64,000 nucleotides of DNA from positions 39,959 through 103,958 of the forward strand of contig NZ_JACVXA010000008.1 of assembly GCF_014903745.1 (NCBI RefSeq), read 5' to 3'. This DNA comes from Mangrovicoccus algicola (GTDB taxonomy: Bacteria > Pseudomonadota > Alphaproteobacteria > Rhodobacterales > Rhodobacteraceae). The position numbers were made by a program, and so were the translations under genes. The notes under the pieces are model-generated. The model had not been told where the DNA came from and searched no databases. It saw nothing but the letters and a program-made list of their open reading frames with translations. Positions 7,781 to 22,633 of the stretch are shown in pieces. Numbering within the stretch: the stretch's first letter is position 1; every line of letters begins with the position of its first letter.

Positions 7781-8048
7781 GGATTGCCTCTTCCTCGTTG
7801 AAATCGTGGTGGGGGAAGCGCGCCCTGAGTTCTGACAGGGCACGCTTGGAGGGCCGCCAGTTGGCAGCCAGCATGGTGGCGCGGGCGGGAGGTCCGCCCG
7901 AGCCGGTTTGAGGGGGCCATGGGGTCTGCTGTTGCAGAGCCGCGCTCAGGGCTGCGATGATCTGGTTGACGCTCAGGCCGGTTGCATCGGCGATGGCGTC
8001 GAGGGGACCAGCAAGACCGGTGAACGCGGATGTTGCGGGTAAAGACAC
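7596..8048 (-). CDS. DnaT-like phage replication protein (150 aa)
   Basis: Start chosen at GTG 8048 because GAGG lies about 10 nt upstream; no ATG is suitable. Residues 15-35 form a helical segment (LDAIADATGLSVNQIIAAL). Residues 65-120 (LAANWRPSKRALSELRARFP, then a DFASWSHRAGR/GDFVANIARIL block) resemble the C-terminal DNA-binding domain of DnaT-type primosomal proteins found in phages. The last 30 residues overlap the next gene and look less protein-like, so the tail may be non-conserved or may reflect a frameshift. Its role would be loading replication proteins on phage DNA, by family analogy. Confidence 0.5.
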   Translation of the reverse strand: MSLPATSAFTGLAGPLDAIADATGLSVNQIIAALSAALQQQTPWPPQTGSGGPPARATMLAANWRPSKRALSELRARFPHHDFNEEEAIHDFASWSHRAGRLHRDADGDFVANIARILERRPPGRVAFADRGRGDQPGSVRAFLAGGMAL

Positions 8049-8395
8049 AGATTGAAGTCCTCGGCGTTGACCGGGACGATACGCGGCTCCCATCGCATGG
8101 CTTTGCCGCCGCGCTTGACCTTCACCTTGCGCCAGCCATGCACGACGATCTCGAACCCGCCCAAGAGGGCTATGAGGGCGCGAGGCTCTTCGAGGATCTT
8201 GCTGACGCGGGCGGAGGCATTCGACCCGGATGTGACTTGGACCAGCCGGGGCACGAACCCCGGCTGCACGGCTATTAGGTCTGCAAAACCGAACAGGTCT
8301 TGCCTTATGCGGGCGTGAGGGTTCCACCGTTCTACGACGGCGGTTGTCCATCCCTCAGCCTTCAGGAGCGCGAGGCTCCGCTGGGAGGGTGTCAC
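7973..8395 (-). CDS. Putative phage nuclease-like protein (140 aa)
   Basis: GTG start overlapping the previous stop (GTGA). The product has the layout of small phage PD-(D/E)XK-like proteins: VERWNPHARIRQDLFGFADLIAV followed by LVQVTSGSNASAR, placing D39 ahead of a beta-strand carrying Q53-V-T55. The usual E-x-K is replaced by Q-x-T, so catalysis is doubtful or uses a variant site. The last 25 residues overlap the DnaT-like gene. A Holliday-junction resolvase-like or DNA-binding role is possible by fold analogy only. Confidence 0.5.
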   Translation of the reverse strand: MTPSQRSLALLKAEGWTTAVVERWNPHARIRQDLFGFADLIAVQPGFVPRLVQVTSGSNASARVSKILEEPRALIALLGGFEIVVHGWRKVKVKRGGKAMRWEPRIVPVNAEDFNLCLYPQHPRSPVLLVPSTPSPMQPA

Positions 8396-8664
8396 GGGGT
8401 GCTGGCGTGCAGGGTCCGGGTGACTTTCGCGACCTGGCCGAACACATCGCGCAGGAGCGCAAGTTCATTCAGGGCGCTGGCGAGCTGGTTTTCCAGGTGG
8501 CCATTGGTCTGGCGAGCGAGCGCCAGTTCCTTCTTCAAGCGATCTGCCTCGGAGGATCCGGGCGTTTCCCAATCAGGTGTTGACAGGGTGATGCGGGACT
8601 TTGCGAGCTTCTGCGCTTGCCGTAGGGTGGCCCCCTTCGGCAGTAACGGTCGGTTATCAGGCAT
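8392..8664 (-). CDS. Small coiled-coil phage protein (90 aa)
   Basis: This is the first gene of the leftward early operon. It has an ATG at 8664 with GTGGA upstream and ends in a 4-bp GTGA overlap with the next gene. Residues 40-75 (EADRLKKELALARQTNGHLENQLASALNELALL) form a strong heptad coiled coil; the N-terminus is basic. No DNA-binding fold is obvious. It may be an accessory or regulatory subunit. Function unknown. Confidence 0.55.
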   Translation of the reverse strand: MPDNRPLLPKGATLRQAQKLAKSRITLSTPDWETPGSSEADRLKKELALARQTNGHLENQLASALNELALLRDVFGQVAKVTRTLHASTP

Positions 8665-8761
8665 GTCATTCCACTTTGTGCGGACTTTTGAGTTTGAGCA
8701 CCGTCCTGCGGTTTACAGTTCGCTTGTAAGCCATTGACTTTAGGTGCCCGGTTCCTTGCCT

Positions 8762-8789
8762 ATTCTACAAAAATATCCAATTCAATCAG
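8762..8789 (-). promoter_or_regulatory. Candidate promoter of the leftward prophage operon
   Basis: On the minus strand CTGATT and TAGAAT are separated by 16 bp, about 100 bp upstream of the first early gene, in AT-rich DNA at the prophage end. The -35 match is weak. A TTACA-N7-TGTAA dyad at 8713-8729 just downstream could be an operator. Confidence 0.3.
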
Positions 8790-8799
8790 CGATTTGATA

Positions 8800-8848
8800 C
8801 GGACTCCAAAACCGTAGGTCGCGGGTTCGAACCCTGCTGCCCCTGCCA
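8800..8848 (+). other. Prophage attachment site: 3' fragment of tRNA-Trp
   Basis: The sequence contains the tRNA-Trp anticodon loop CTCCAAA, a T-arm (GCGGG/TTCGAAC/CCTGC), the 3' acceptor strand TGCCCCT, discriminator G and encoded CCA. The 5' half (acceptor strand and D-arm) is absent and replaced by AT-rich phage DNA. The 5' side of the anticodon stem reads ACGGA where pairing needs ACGGT, marking the crossover zone. secE follows, the usual neighbour of tRNA-Trp in this group. The intact gene should be at the far left prophage end. Confidence 0.88.
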
Positions 8849-8953
8849 CTTTCCAGACGCAGACCGACGACACCCGCAACGCGGCATGCGGCGCGGGGCT
8901 TGAACAACCGGCCCGCAGGCGGTATCTGCCCCGGCATTCAGAGAGGGCAGACC

Positions 8954-9154
8954 ATGGCGACAACCAACCCCGTTCAGTTCATCCAGCAGGTGCGCGGCGA
9001 GATCTCCAAGATCGCCTGGCCCACCCGCCGCGAGGTCCTGATCACAAGCCTGATGGTCATCGTCCTGACGGCGATCTTCGCGCTGTTCTTCACGGTCGTG
9101 GACATGGGCATCCGCTTCGGGCTGCAATCGGTCCTGACGGCTTTCGGCAGCTGA
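8954..9154 (+). CDS. secE: Protein translocase subunit SecE
   Basis: 66 residues. It has the conserved amphipathic region ending in ISKIAWPTRREVL, then a single membrane helix (TSLMVIVLTAIFALFFTVVDM) and a short periplasmic tail, as in the short one-span SecE of alphaproteobacteria. SecE clamps SecY (encoded at 44922-46277) in the SecYEG channel. ATG 8954 is preceded by GAGAGGG. The gene directly follows the tRNA-Trp fragment left by the prophage and precedes nusG, the standard order. Its original upstream promoter context has been altered by the insertion. Confidence 0.95.
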   Translation: MATTNPVQFIQQVRGEISKIAWPTRREVLITSLMVIVLTAIFALFFTVVDMGIRFGLQSVLTAFGS

Positions 9155-9232
9155 CCGGCCGCTTCCGGGGCGGAAAACGGCTCTTGCCATTTCCCGGCTC
9201 GGGGTCTAGCACGCACTCTCACTCAAAACGTG

Positions 9233-9255
9233 GCATGCCGCGATTCGCGGCGTGC
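9233..9255 (+). other. Hairpin in the secE-nusG spacer
   Basis: A 10-bp stem (9233-9242 with 9246-9255, one G-U pair) closes an ATT loop, 55 bp before the nusG ATG. No T-run follows, so it is more likely an RNA processing or stability element than a terminator. Confidence 0.45.
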
Positions 9256-9309
9256 TTGTCTGTTCCACAAGGGGACGAGCCGCCACGGGCGGGACAAGGA
9301 TAAGGCAAC

Positions 9310-9843
9310 ATGGCGAAACGGTGGTACTCGGTCAGCGTCCTCTCGAACTTCGAGAAGAAGATCGCGGAACAGATCCGCCACGAGGTCGCCGAGAAGGGAC
9401 TTGAGGACCAGATCGAAGAGGTTCTCGTCCCCGAGGAAGAGGTGATCGAGATCCGCCGCGGCAAGAAGGTCTCGGTCCCGCGCCGCTTCATGCCCGGCTA
9501 CGTTCTGGTGCGGATGGAAATGACCGATCAGGGCTATCACCTGATCAACTCGATCAACCGGGTCACGGGGTTCCTGGGGCCGCAGGGCAAGCCGATGCCG
9601 ATGCGCGACGCCGAGGTGAACCAGATCCTGAACCGGGTCGAGGAAGGGGTGGAGCAGCCCCGCACGCTGATCCATTTCGAGATCGGCGAGAAGGTCAAGG
9701 TCGCCGACGGCCCGTTCGAGGATTTCGAAGGGCTCGTGGGCGAGGTGGACGAGGACAACCAGCGCCTGAAGGTGACGGTGTCGATCTTCGGCCGGGAAAC
9801 CCCGGTCGAGCTGGAATATACCCAGGTCACCAAGATGATCTGA
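9310..9843 (+). CDS. nusG: Transcription termination/antitermination factor NusG
   Basis: 177 residues. The N-terminal NGN domain begins KRWYSVSVLSNFEKKIAEQI and contains the FMPGYVLVRMEM strand. A KOW motif (GEKVKVADGPFEDFEGLVGEV) starts near residue 123, and the protein ends at the family-typical KM. It binds RNA polymerase (rpoB/rpoC products encoded downstream) and couples transcription to Rho and to ribosomes. ATG 9310 follows an AAGGATAAGGCAAC ribosome-binding region. It lies between secE and rplK. Confidence 0.97.
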   Translation: MAKRWYSVSVLSNFEKKIAEQIRHEVAEKGLEDQIEEVLVPEEEVIEIRRGKKVSVPRRFMPGYVLVRMEMTDQGYHLINSINRVTGFLGPQGKPMPMRDAEVNQILNRVEEGVEQPRTLIHFEIGEKVKVADGPFEDFEGLVGEVDEDNQRLKVTVSIFGRETPVELEYTQVTKMI

Positions 9844-9849
9844 GTCCGT

Positions 9850-9940
9850 GCCTGCCTCCGGGCAGGCGCACGAGGCGTGGGAGGCTCCCCGGACGCGTCC
9901 GGGACCAGACCACGGCAACGAAGGGCCACCGACGCGTCGG
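9850..9940 (+). other. nusG-rplK spacer with three hairpins/palindromes
   Basis: A 7-bp stem with TCCG loop (9850-9867) follows the nusG stop. It is followed by the perfect palindromes CCCGGACGCGTCCGGG (9888-9903) and CCGACGCGTCGG (9929-9940), both centred on ACGCGT. This 146-bp spacer probably carries the rplKA leader, where L1 autogenous control would act in other bacteria. No T-run is seen. Confidence 0.45.
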
Positions 9941-9989
9941 CGGCCGTTGAAGGCGGAGCGATCCGCCGCTTGTCAGAAGGAGAGGCCAG

Positions 9990-10442
9990 ATGGCCAAGAA
10001 ACTGATCGGCACCCTGAAGCTTCAGGTGAAAGCCGGCCAAGCGAACCCGTCCCCTCCCGTGGGCCCCGCCCTGGGTCAGCGCGGCATCAACATCATGGAA
10101 TTCTGCAAGGCGTTCAACGCCAAGACGCAGGACATGGAGCCGGGCGCGCCCTGCCCGACCGTGATCAGCTACTATCAGGACAAGTCCTTCACGATGGACA
10201 TCAAGACGCCCCCCGCGTCTTACTACCTGAAGAAAGCTGCCGGTCTGAAGCCCGTCGGCAAGCGCAACCGCCCGAAAGGGTCGGAGAAGCCGGGCCGCAG
10301 CATCATCGCGACCGTCACCGTCGCCCAGGTCCGCGAGATCGCCGAGTCCAAGATGAAGGACCTCAACGCGAACGACGTGGATGCGGCAATGCAGATCATC
10401 CTGGGCTCCGCGAAGTCCATGGGCATCGAGGTGAAAGGCTAA
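9990..10442 (+). CDS. rplK: 50S ribosomal protein L11
   Basis: 150 residues. The N-terminal [43 protein letters not shown] contains the conserved Pro-rich binding surface. The C-terminal 23S-rRNA-binding domain ends with [17 protein letters not shown]11 forms the GTPase-associated centre with L10 and L7/L12, encoded just downstream, and is needed for stringent-response signalling. AGAAGGAGAGG gives a strong ribosome-binding site. rplA begins 3 bp after the stop. Confidence 0.97.
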   Translation: MAKKLIGTLKLQVKAGQANPSPPVGPALGQRGINIMEFCKAFNAKTQDMEPGAPCPTVISYYQDKSFTMDIKTPPASYYLKKAAGLKPVGKRNRPKGSEKPGRSIIATVTVAQVREIAESKMKDLNANDVDAAMQIILGSAKSMGIEVKG

Positions 10443-10445
10443 GTC

Positions 10446-11147
10446 ATGGCAAAGCTCGGTAAACGCACCAAGACCGCCCGCGAAGCCTTCGTCGGCAAGG
10501 AAAACCTGTCCGTCGAGGATGCCGTCTCCCTGATCAAGGGCGCCGCTTCCGCGAAATTCGACGAGACGCTGGAAATCGCGATGAACCTGGGCGTCGACCC
10601 GCGCCACGCGGACCAGATGGTCCGCGGCGTGGTCACGCTGCCCAACGGCACCGGCAAGACCGTCCGCGTCGCCGTCTTCGCCCGCGGCGCCAAGGCTGAC
10701 GAAGCCAAGGCCGCAGGCGCGGACATCGTCGGCGCAGAGGACCTGATGGAAATCATCCAGGGCGGCACGATCGAGTTCGATCGCTGCATCGCGACCCCGG
10801 ACATGATGCCGGTCGTCGGCCGACTGGGCAAGATCCTGGGCCCGCGCAACCTGATGCCGAACCCCAAGGTCGGCACCGTGACCATGGATGTCGCGCAGGC
10901 CGTGTCGAACGCCAAGGGCGGCGAGGTCCAGTTCAAGGTCGAGAAGGCCGGCGTCATCCACGCGGGCGTGGGCAAATGCTCCTTCGACGATGCAAAGCTG
11001 GCCGAGAACATCCGCGCCTTCGTCGAGGCGGTGTCCCGCGCCAAGCCCTCGGGCGCCAAAGGGGCGTACCTGAAGAAGATCTCGCTCAGCTCCACCATGG
11101 GGCCGGGCGTGTCGGTGGCGGTCGAGAACGCGGCAACCGCGGTCTGA
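10446..11147 (+). CDS. rplA: 50S ribosomal protein L1
   Basis: 233 residues, full length. Hallmarks include [24 protein letters not shown] in the first domain, [25 protein letters not shown] in the middle and [20 protein letters not shown] at the end. L1 builds the L1 stalk that handles exiting tRNA and, in other bacteria, represses its own rplKA mRNA. It is separated from rplK by 3 bp and followed by a strong terminator, so rplKA ends here as a unit distinct from rplJL. Confidence 0.97.
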   Translation: MAKLGKRTKTAREAFVGKENLSVEDAVSLIKGAASAKFDETLEIAMNLGVDPRHADQMVRGVVTLPNGTGKTVRVAVFARGAKADEAKAAGADIVGAEDLMEIIQGGTIEFDRCIATPDMMPVVGRLGKILGPRNLMPNPKVGTVTMDVAQAVSNAKGGEVQFKVEKAGVIHAGVGKCSFDDAKLAENIRAFVEAVSRAKPSGAKGAYLKKISLSSTMGPGVSVAVENAATAV

Positions 11148-11169
11148 TCCAGCCACGCAGGCTTGCGGA

Positions 11170-11199
11170 GGGACGGCATCGCCAGATGCCGTCCCTTTT
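11170..11199 (+). terminator. Terminator after rplA
   Basis: A perfect 11-bp stem (11170-11180 with 11185-11195) closes a GCCA loop and is followed by TTTT. It sits 22 bp after the rplA stop codon and separates rplKA from rplJL-rpoBC. Confidence 0.85.
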
Positions 11200-11532
11200 G
11201 CGTGACCGCCCGGCGGCAATCCGGGGAAAGGAAAGATTACCCCTTTCCTTTCCCTGCGTTCGCCGCTAGGGAACGGTCTCCCGCATGAAATGTCCCACAA
11301 GACGATTCGTGCGGTCTGTCCGAGACGGAGGGTGCGTCGAGGGAAGCCGCCAGGGGCTGACCGAAGGCGCTTAATGTCCTTCCCGAGATGGGGATCGAGA
11401 CGTTTCTCTGGGATCAGGCCCTGCCTGCTCTCTGGCGATCTGGCCTCGGGACCATCACCGGACCCGAACGTCGGGCCCCGTGCCCGGCAGACATGAGCCG
11501 AGGGGGAAACTCCTCAAACTTGGAGCAAAACT
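11200..11532 (+). promoter_or_regulatory. rplJ leader region (probable L10 autoregulatory leader)
   Basis: This 333-bp gene-free stretch precedes the GTG start of rplJ. It opens with a perfect 12-bp inverted repeat (11224-11235 with 11243-11254, seven-base loop). It then has GC-rich segments able to form several stems, including CGGACCCGAACGTCGGGCC near the 3' end. In many bacteria L10 binds such a leader to control rplJL. The role here is inferred from position and length; no consensus kink-turn was traced base by base. Confidence 0.5.
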
Positions 11533-12051
11533 GTGGATAGAGCCCAGAAAGAGAAAGTGGTCGAGGAACTCGGCCAGATCTTCGAAAGCTCTGGCGTCGT
11601 GGTGGTTGCACACTACGCGGGTCTCACGGTTGCCGAAATGCAGGATCTGCGGGCGCGCATGCGCGATGCCGGCGGGTCTGTGCGTGTTGCCAAGAACAGG
11701 CTCGCCAAGATCGCCCTGAAAGGCCACCCGGCGGAAGCCATGGGGGACCTGCTGACGGGCATGACCGTACTGTCCTATTCCGAGGATCCCGTGGCAGCAG
11801 CCAAGGCGTCCGAGGACTTCGCCAAGGGGAACGAGAAGTTCCAGATCCTGGGCGGGGCAATGGGAGATACGGTTCTGGACCGGAACGGTGTGAAGACCGT
11901 GTCCCAGATGCCGTCGCGCGAGGAGCTCATCGCTTCCATCGTCGGCTGCATCGGTGCACCTGCGTCGAACATCGCCGGGGCCATTGGCGCGCCTGCAAGC
12001 AACATCGCAAGCATCCTTTCGACGATCGAGGAGCGCGGCGAGGCCGCGTGA
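11533..12051 (+). CDS. rplJ: 50S ribosomal protein L10
   Basis: 172 residues from GTG 11533, the only start that keeps the family N-terminus [23 protein letters not shown] lies about 10 nt upstream. The globular domain contains [19 protein letters not shown] and [11 protein letters not shown]. The C-terminal helix ([18 protein letters not shown]) is the platform for L7/L12 dimers. rplL follows after 67 bp. Confidence 0.96.
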   Translation: MDRAQKEKVVEELGQIFESSGVVVVAHYAGLTVAEMQDLRARMRDAGGSVRVAKNRLAKIALKGHPAEAMGDLLTGMTVLSYSEDPVAAAKASEDFAKGNEKFQILGGAMGDTVLDRNGVKTVSQMPSREELIASIVGCIGAPASNIAGAIGAPASNIASILSTIEERGEAA

Positions 12052-12118
12052 CATGGGAACCGCGTGGGGCCGCAAGAACCTCGCGTTGGAACACATCTAG
12101 ATATACGGAACCAGAGAA

Positions 12119-12499
12119 ATGGCTGATCTGAAAGCACTCGCAGAGCAAATCGTCAACCTGACCCTGCTCGAAGCACAAGAACTGAAAACCATCCTGAAGG
12201 ATGAGTACGGCATCGAACCCGCAGCGGGCGGCGCCGTCATGATGGCCGGCCCGGCCGGCGGCGAAGCAGCCGCTGCTGCCGAAGAGCAGACCGAATTCGA
12301 CGTGATCCTCAAGGCCGCAGGCGCCGAGAAGATCAAGGTCATCAAAGAAGTCCGCGGCATCACCGGCCTGGGCCTCAAAGAAGCCAAGGAACTGGTCGAA
12401 GCCGGCGGCAAGCCCGTCAAGGAAGGCGTCGACAAGGCCGAAGCAGAAGACATCAAGGCGAAGCTGGAAGCAGTCGGCGCCGAGATCGAGCTCAAGTAA
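12119..12499 (+). CDS. rplL: 50S ribosomal protein L7/L12
   Basis: 126 residues. The N-terminal dimerisation region ([26 protein letters not shown]) is followed by an Ala/Gly-rich hinge near residues 38-55. The C-terminal factor-binding domain contains [20 protein letters not shown] and ends EIELK. Several copies bind L10 and recruit translational GTPases. The ribosome-binding site is modest (CCAGAGAA just before ATG). High expression relative to rpoB is probably enforced by the hairpins that follow. Confidence 0.97.
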   Translation: MADLKALAEQIVNLTLLEAQELKTILKDEYGIEPAAGGAVMMAGPAGGEAAAAAEEQTEFDVILKAAGAEKIKVIKEVRGITGLGLKEAKELVEAGGKPVKEGVDKAEAEDIKAKLEAVGAEIELK

Positions 12500-12542
12500 T
12501 CGCCTGCGCGCATGTCGCGTGGCTGATTGCATCATTCGGTGG

Positions 12543-12608
12543 CTGGATCCGGATTTTCCGGGTCCAGCTATCCGCGTCTTGGAGAGGGGCATTCCCCTGC
12601 CCCTCTCC
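12543..12608 (+). other. Tandem RNA hairpins between rplL and rpoB
   Basis: Hairpin 1 pairs 12543-12552 with 12558-12567 (one G-U, ATTTT loop). Hairpin 2 pairs 12581-12591 with 12598-12608 perfectly (11 bp, TTCCCC loop). Neither is followed by a T-run. The position matches the E. coli rplL-rpoB attenuator/RNase III site that lowers rpoBC expression relative to rplJL; that role is inferred. Confidence 0.6.
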
Positions 12609-12741
12609 AGGGTGCGGACCGGTCGAGCGGCTCCCCTTGGGACGGGAGCCAGGAATGGACCGATCCCCCTGATTTCATCGGCGTGCAACCGGCCACCCCA
12701 CCGGGCCGCACGTTGACGAAACACGAAAGGTGACGACGCGC

Positions 12742-16878
<4,137 letters not shown>

Positions 16879-16947
16879 CCGGGGTCGCCCCCGGGCGGGC
16901 CTCCGGGCCCGCCGCTCCTTTTTCCGCGCAATTTCAAGGATAGCCCA

Positions 16948-21231
<4,284 letters not shown>

Positions 21232-21255
21232 TCCCGCTCCGGCTGCCGACAGCCA

Positions 21256-21290
21256 GGGCCCCCCGCCATGCGGGGGGCCCTTTTCTTTTG
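21256..21290 (+). terminator. Terminator of the rpoBC operon
   Basis: A perfect 11-bp GC stem (21256-21266 with 21270-21280, CAT loop) is followed by TTTTCTTTTG. It lies 25 bp after the rpoC stop and is the strongest terminator in the window. Confidence 0.92.
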
Positions 21291-21588
21291 CCCGCGCAGG
21301 TTCCGGTTGCGAGGCGGACCGCACCGAAGCTCCGGCGGGACGACATGTATATGATTGCGCCTGCCCGGCGACATGGTACCGTCAAACCGAAACGTGCTTG
21401 CACAGCCTCCGGAGGGGTGACTGGAAATTGGCAACCAGACAGGGCGCATCAACATGACCGAAACCTCCGCCCGCCCTCTTTCCGCGACGGAGCCATCCCG
21501 CCGGAGTTAGGATCCCGCAGGTGAGCCGCCGCAGGCCCCGCAGTCGACCCGGGCCGGGCCCGCTGCCCGCAGGCGGACCGGACCTGCC
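21291..21588. other. Intergenic gap upstream of the SGNH-type gene
   Basis: About 300 bp without a supported gene. A GGAGGGG followed by a GTG near 21417 opens a 36-codon frame, but its composition is ordinary spacer-like and no homologous pattern is recognisable. A promoter for the next gene is expected here but no clear one is seen. Confidence 0.4.
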
Positions 21589-22329
21589 GTGAAGGTTCAT
21601 GTATACGGCGACAGCCATTCCTACCTGTTCTACGGCAGGCGCCACTACCGGCACCGGCTGGAACTCGGCCGCCCGCTGCGCTTCACGGTCACCGGCGGGT
21701 CGATCCGGGCAGCCTCCCTCTCGGGGTTCCGCAGCAGCAATTCCACGCTGGGCGTGCGAGAGAAGATCCTCTCCGTCCTGCCCGATGCCAGGCACCTCGC
21801 CCTGTGCTTCGGCCAGGTCGATCTGGAACTCGGGTATTGCTATCGCGCCGCGATCAAGGGCGAACCGGTCGATCCCGGCACCTATCCCGCCTGGCTGCTC
21901 GACATCTACGACGGCTTCATCGACCATCTGCTTCCCTCCGGCTGCGAGATCGCCCTGAAGGGCGTCAATCTCACGGCGCTTCAGTCCGACATCTTTGCCG
22001 CCGCCTATGTCAGCCGCCTGATCCTGGAGACGGGCAATGTGCAGCTGGACGACGCGATGGCGCAGATCAAACCGCATATCCTGGGGCATGATGCGCAGAA
22101 CGCCATGCATCTGGCCTTCAATGCCGGGCTTCGGGACCTCGCCGCATCCCGCGGGCTGCGGTATTTCGACATCAATGACGAGATTTCCCAGCCCCCCGCG
22201 GGCTCCGGCAAGGCCCCGCGCATCGCGGGCCACCATATGCCCGGCGCGCCGGACCACCACCTGGCCGATACCAAGGCCACGCGGCTGATCCATTACAACG
22301 CGCTCGGCCGCTGCTTCGGATTGCTTTAG
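21589..22329 (+). CDS. SGNH/GDSL-like hydrolase domain protein
   Basis: 246 residues from GTG 21589. The start region carries block I of SGNH hydrolases (VYGDSHSYLF, nucleophile Ser in GDSHS). CFGQVDLELGY could supply the block with the oxyanion residue. The C-terminal PDHHLADTKATR holds a plausible Asp/His pair. No signal peptide is visible, so it is probably cytoplasmic. Proteins of this type act as esterases or acyl/glycan-modifying enzymes; the substrate is unknown. It stands alone between rpoC and a c-di-GMP gene. Confidence 0.6.
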   Translation: MKVHVYGDSHSYLFYGRRHYRHRLELGRPLRFTVTGGSIRAASLSGFRSSNSTLGVREKILSVLPDARHLALCFGQVDLELGYCYRAAIKGEPVDPGTYPAWLLDIYDGFIDHLLPSGCEIALKGVNLTALQSDIFAAAYVSRLILETGNVQLDDAMAQIKPHILGHDAQNAMHLAFNAGLRDLAASRGLRYFDINDEISQPPAGSGKAPRIAGHHMPGAPDHHLADTKATRLIHYNALGRCFGLL

Positions 22330-22633
22330 CCCCTGCCCGCGGGGATCGCGGCGCCGAGGAGCCTTCGAACCGGACCGGAGGAAATCCACCCCGCGCTGCC
22401 GCCCCGGGCCCCTTCGCGATGGCCCGCGACCGGACGGAAAGACGGGGCCAATGGTCGGGAACAGGGCGATGCGGCGGCGCGAGGGCGCCCGGCGCCAACC
22501 GACGGACCGCCGCCTAGCCGCGGCGCAGACCATAGAATTCGATGCAGTTTCCGCGGGGCGCCCCGCCCGGATTAACGGTTGAATGACCCCTGCCTCCTAG
22601 TCTGGCTCCGACAGCTAGGATGGACGACGAAAG
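22330..22633. other. Intergenic gap, nothing recognised
   Basis: About 300 bp of GC-rich spacer. The last 100 bp are slightly AT-richer and should hold the promoter of the GGDEF/EAL gene. No hairpin with T-run and no gene seen. Confidence 0.4.

Larger units (their letters stand above)
1..8800. mobile_element. Prophage, right part (left end lies outside the window)
   Basis: The stretch combines a tail-spike-like gene, a leftward operon of phage recombination/replication genes, an AT-richer cargo gene, and a right boundary inside a tRNA-Trp gene. The early genes on the minus strand and the late gene on the plus strand converge near 1.1-1.4 kb. No integrase, repressor, terminase or capsid gene is in view, so these should lie to the left. 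The right boundary is placed where sequence begins to match the anticodon arm and 3' half of tRNA-Trp. The extent to the left is unknown, and intact versus remnant cannot be judged. Confidence 0.85.

Noticed and set aside
8734..8766. Plus-strand TTGACT ... TATTCT as a promoter for secE from the prophage end
   Set aside because: The spacing is 21 bp, too long for a sigma70 promoter, and the 17-18-bp positions give poor -10 matches.
8760..8963. Minus-strand frame containing GFEPATYGFGVR
   Set aside because: This peptide is the translation of tRNA sequence (the tRNA-Trp fragment), a common annotation artefact.
12730..12741. Upstream GTG start for rpoB
   Set aside because: It adds three residues absent from the family N-terminus; ATG 12742 gives the conserved MAQSF start.
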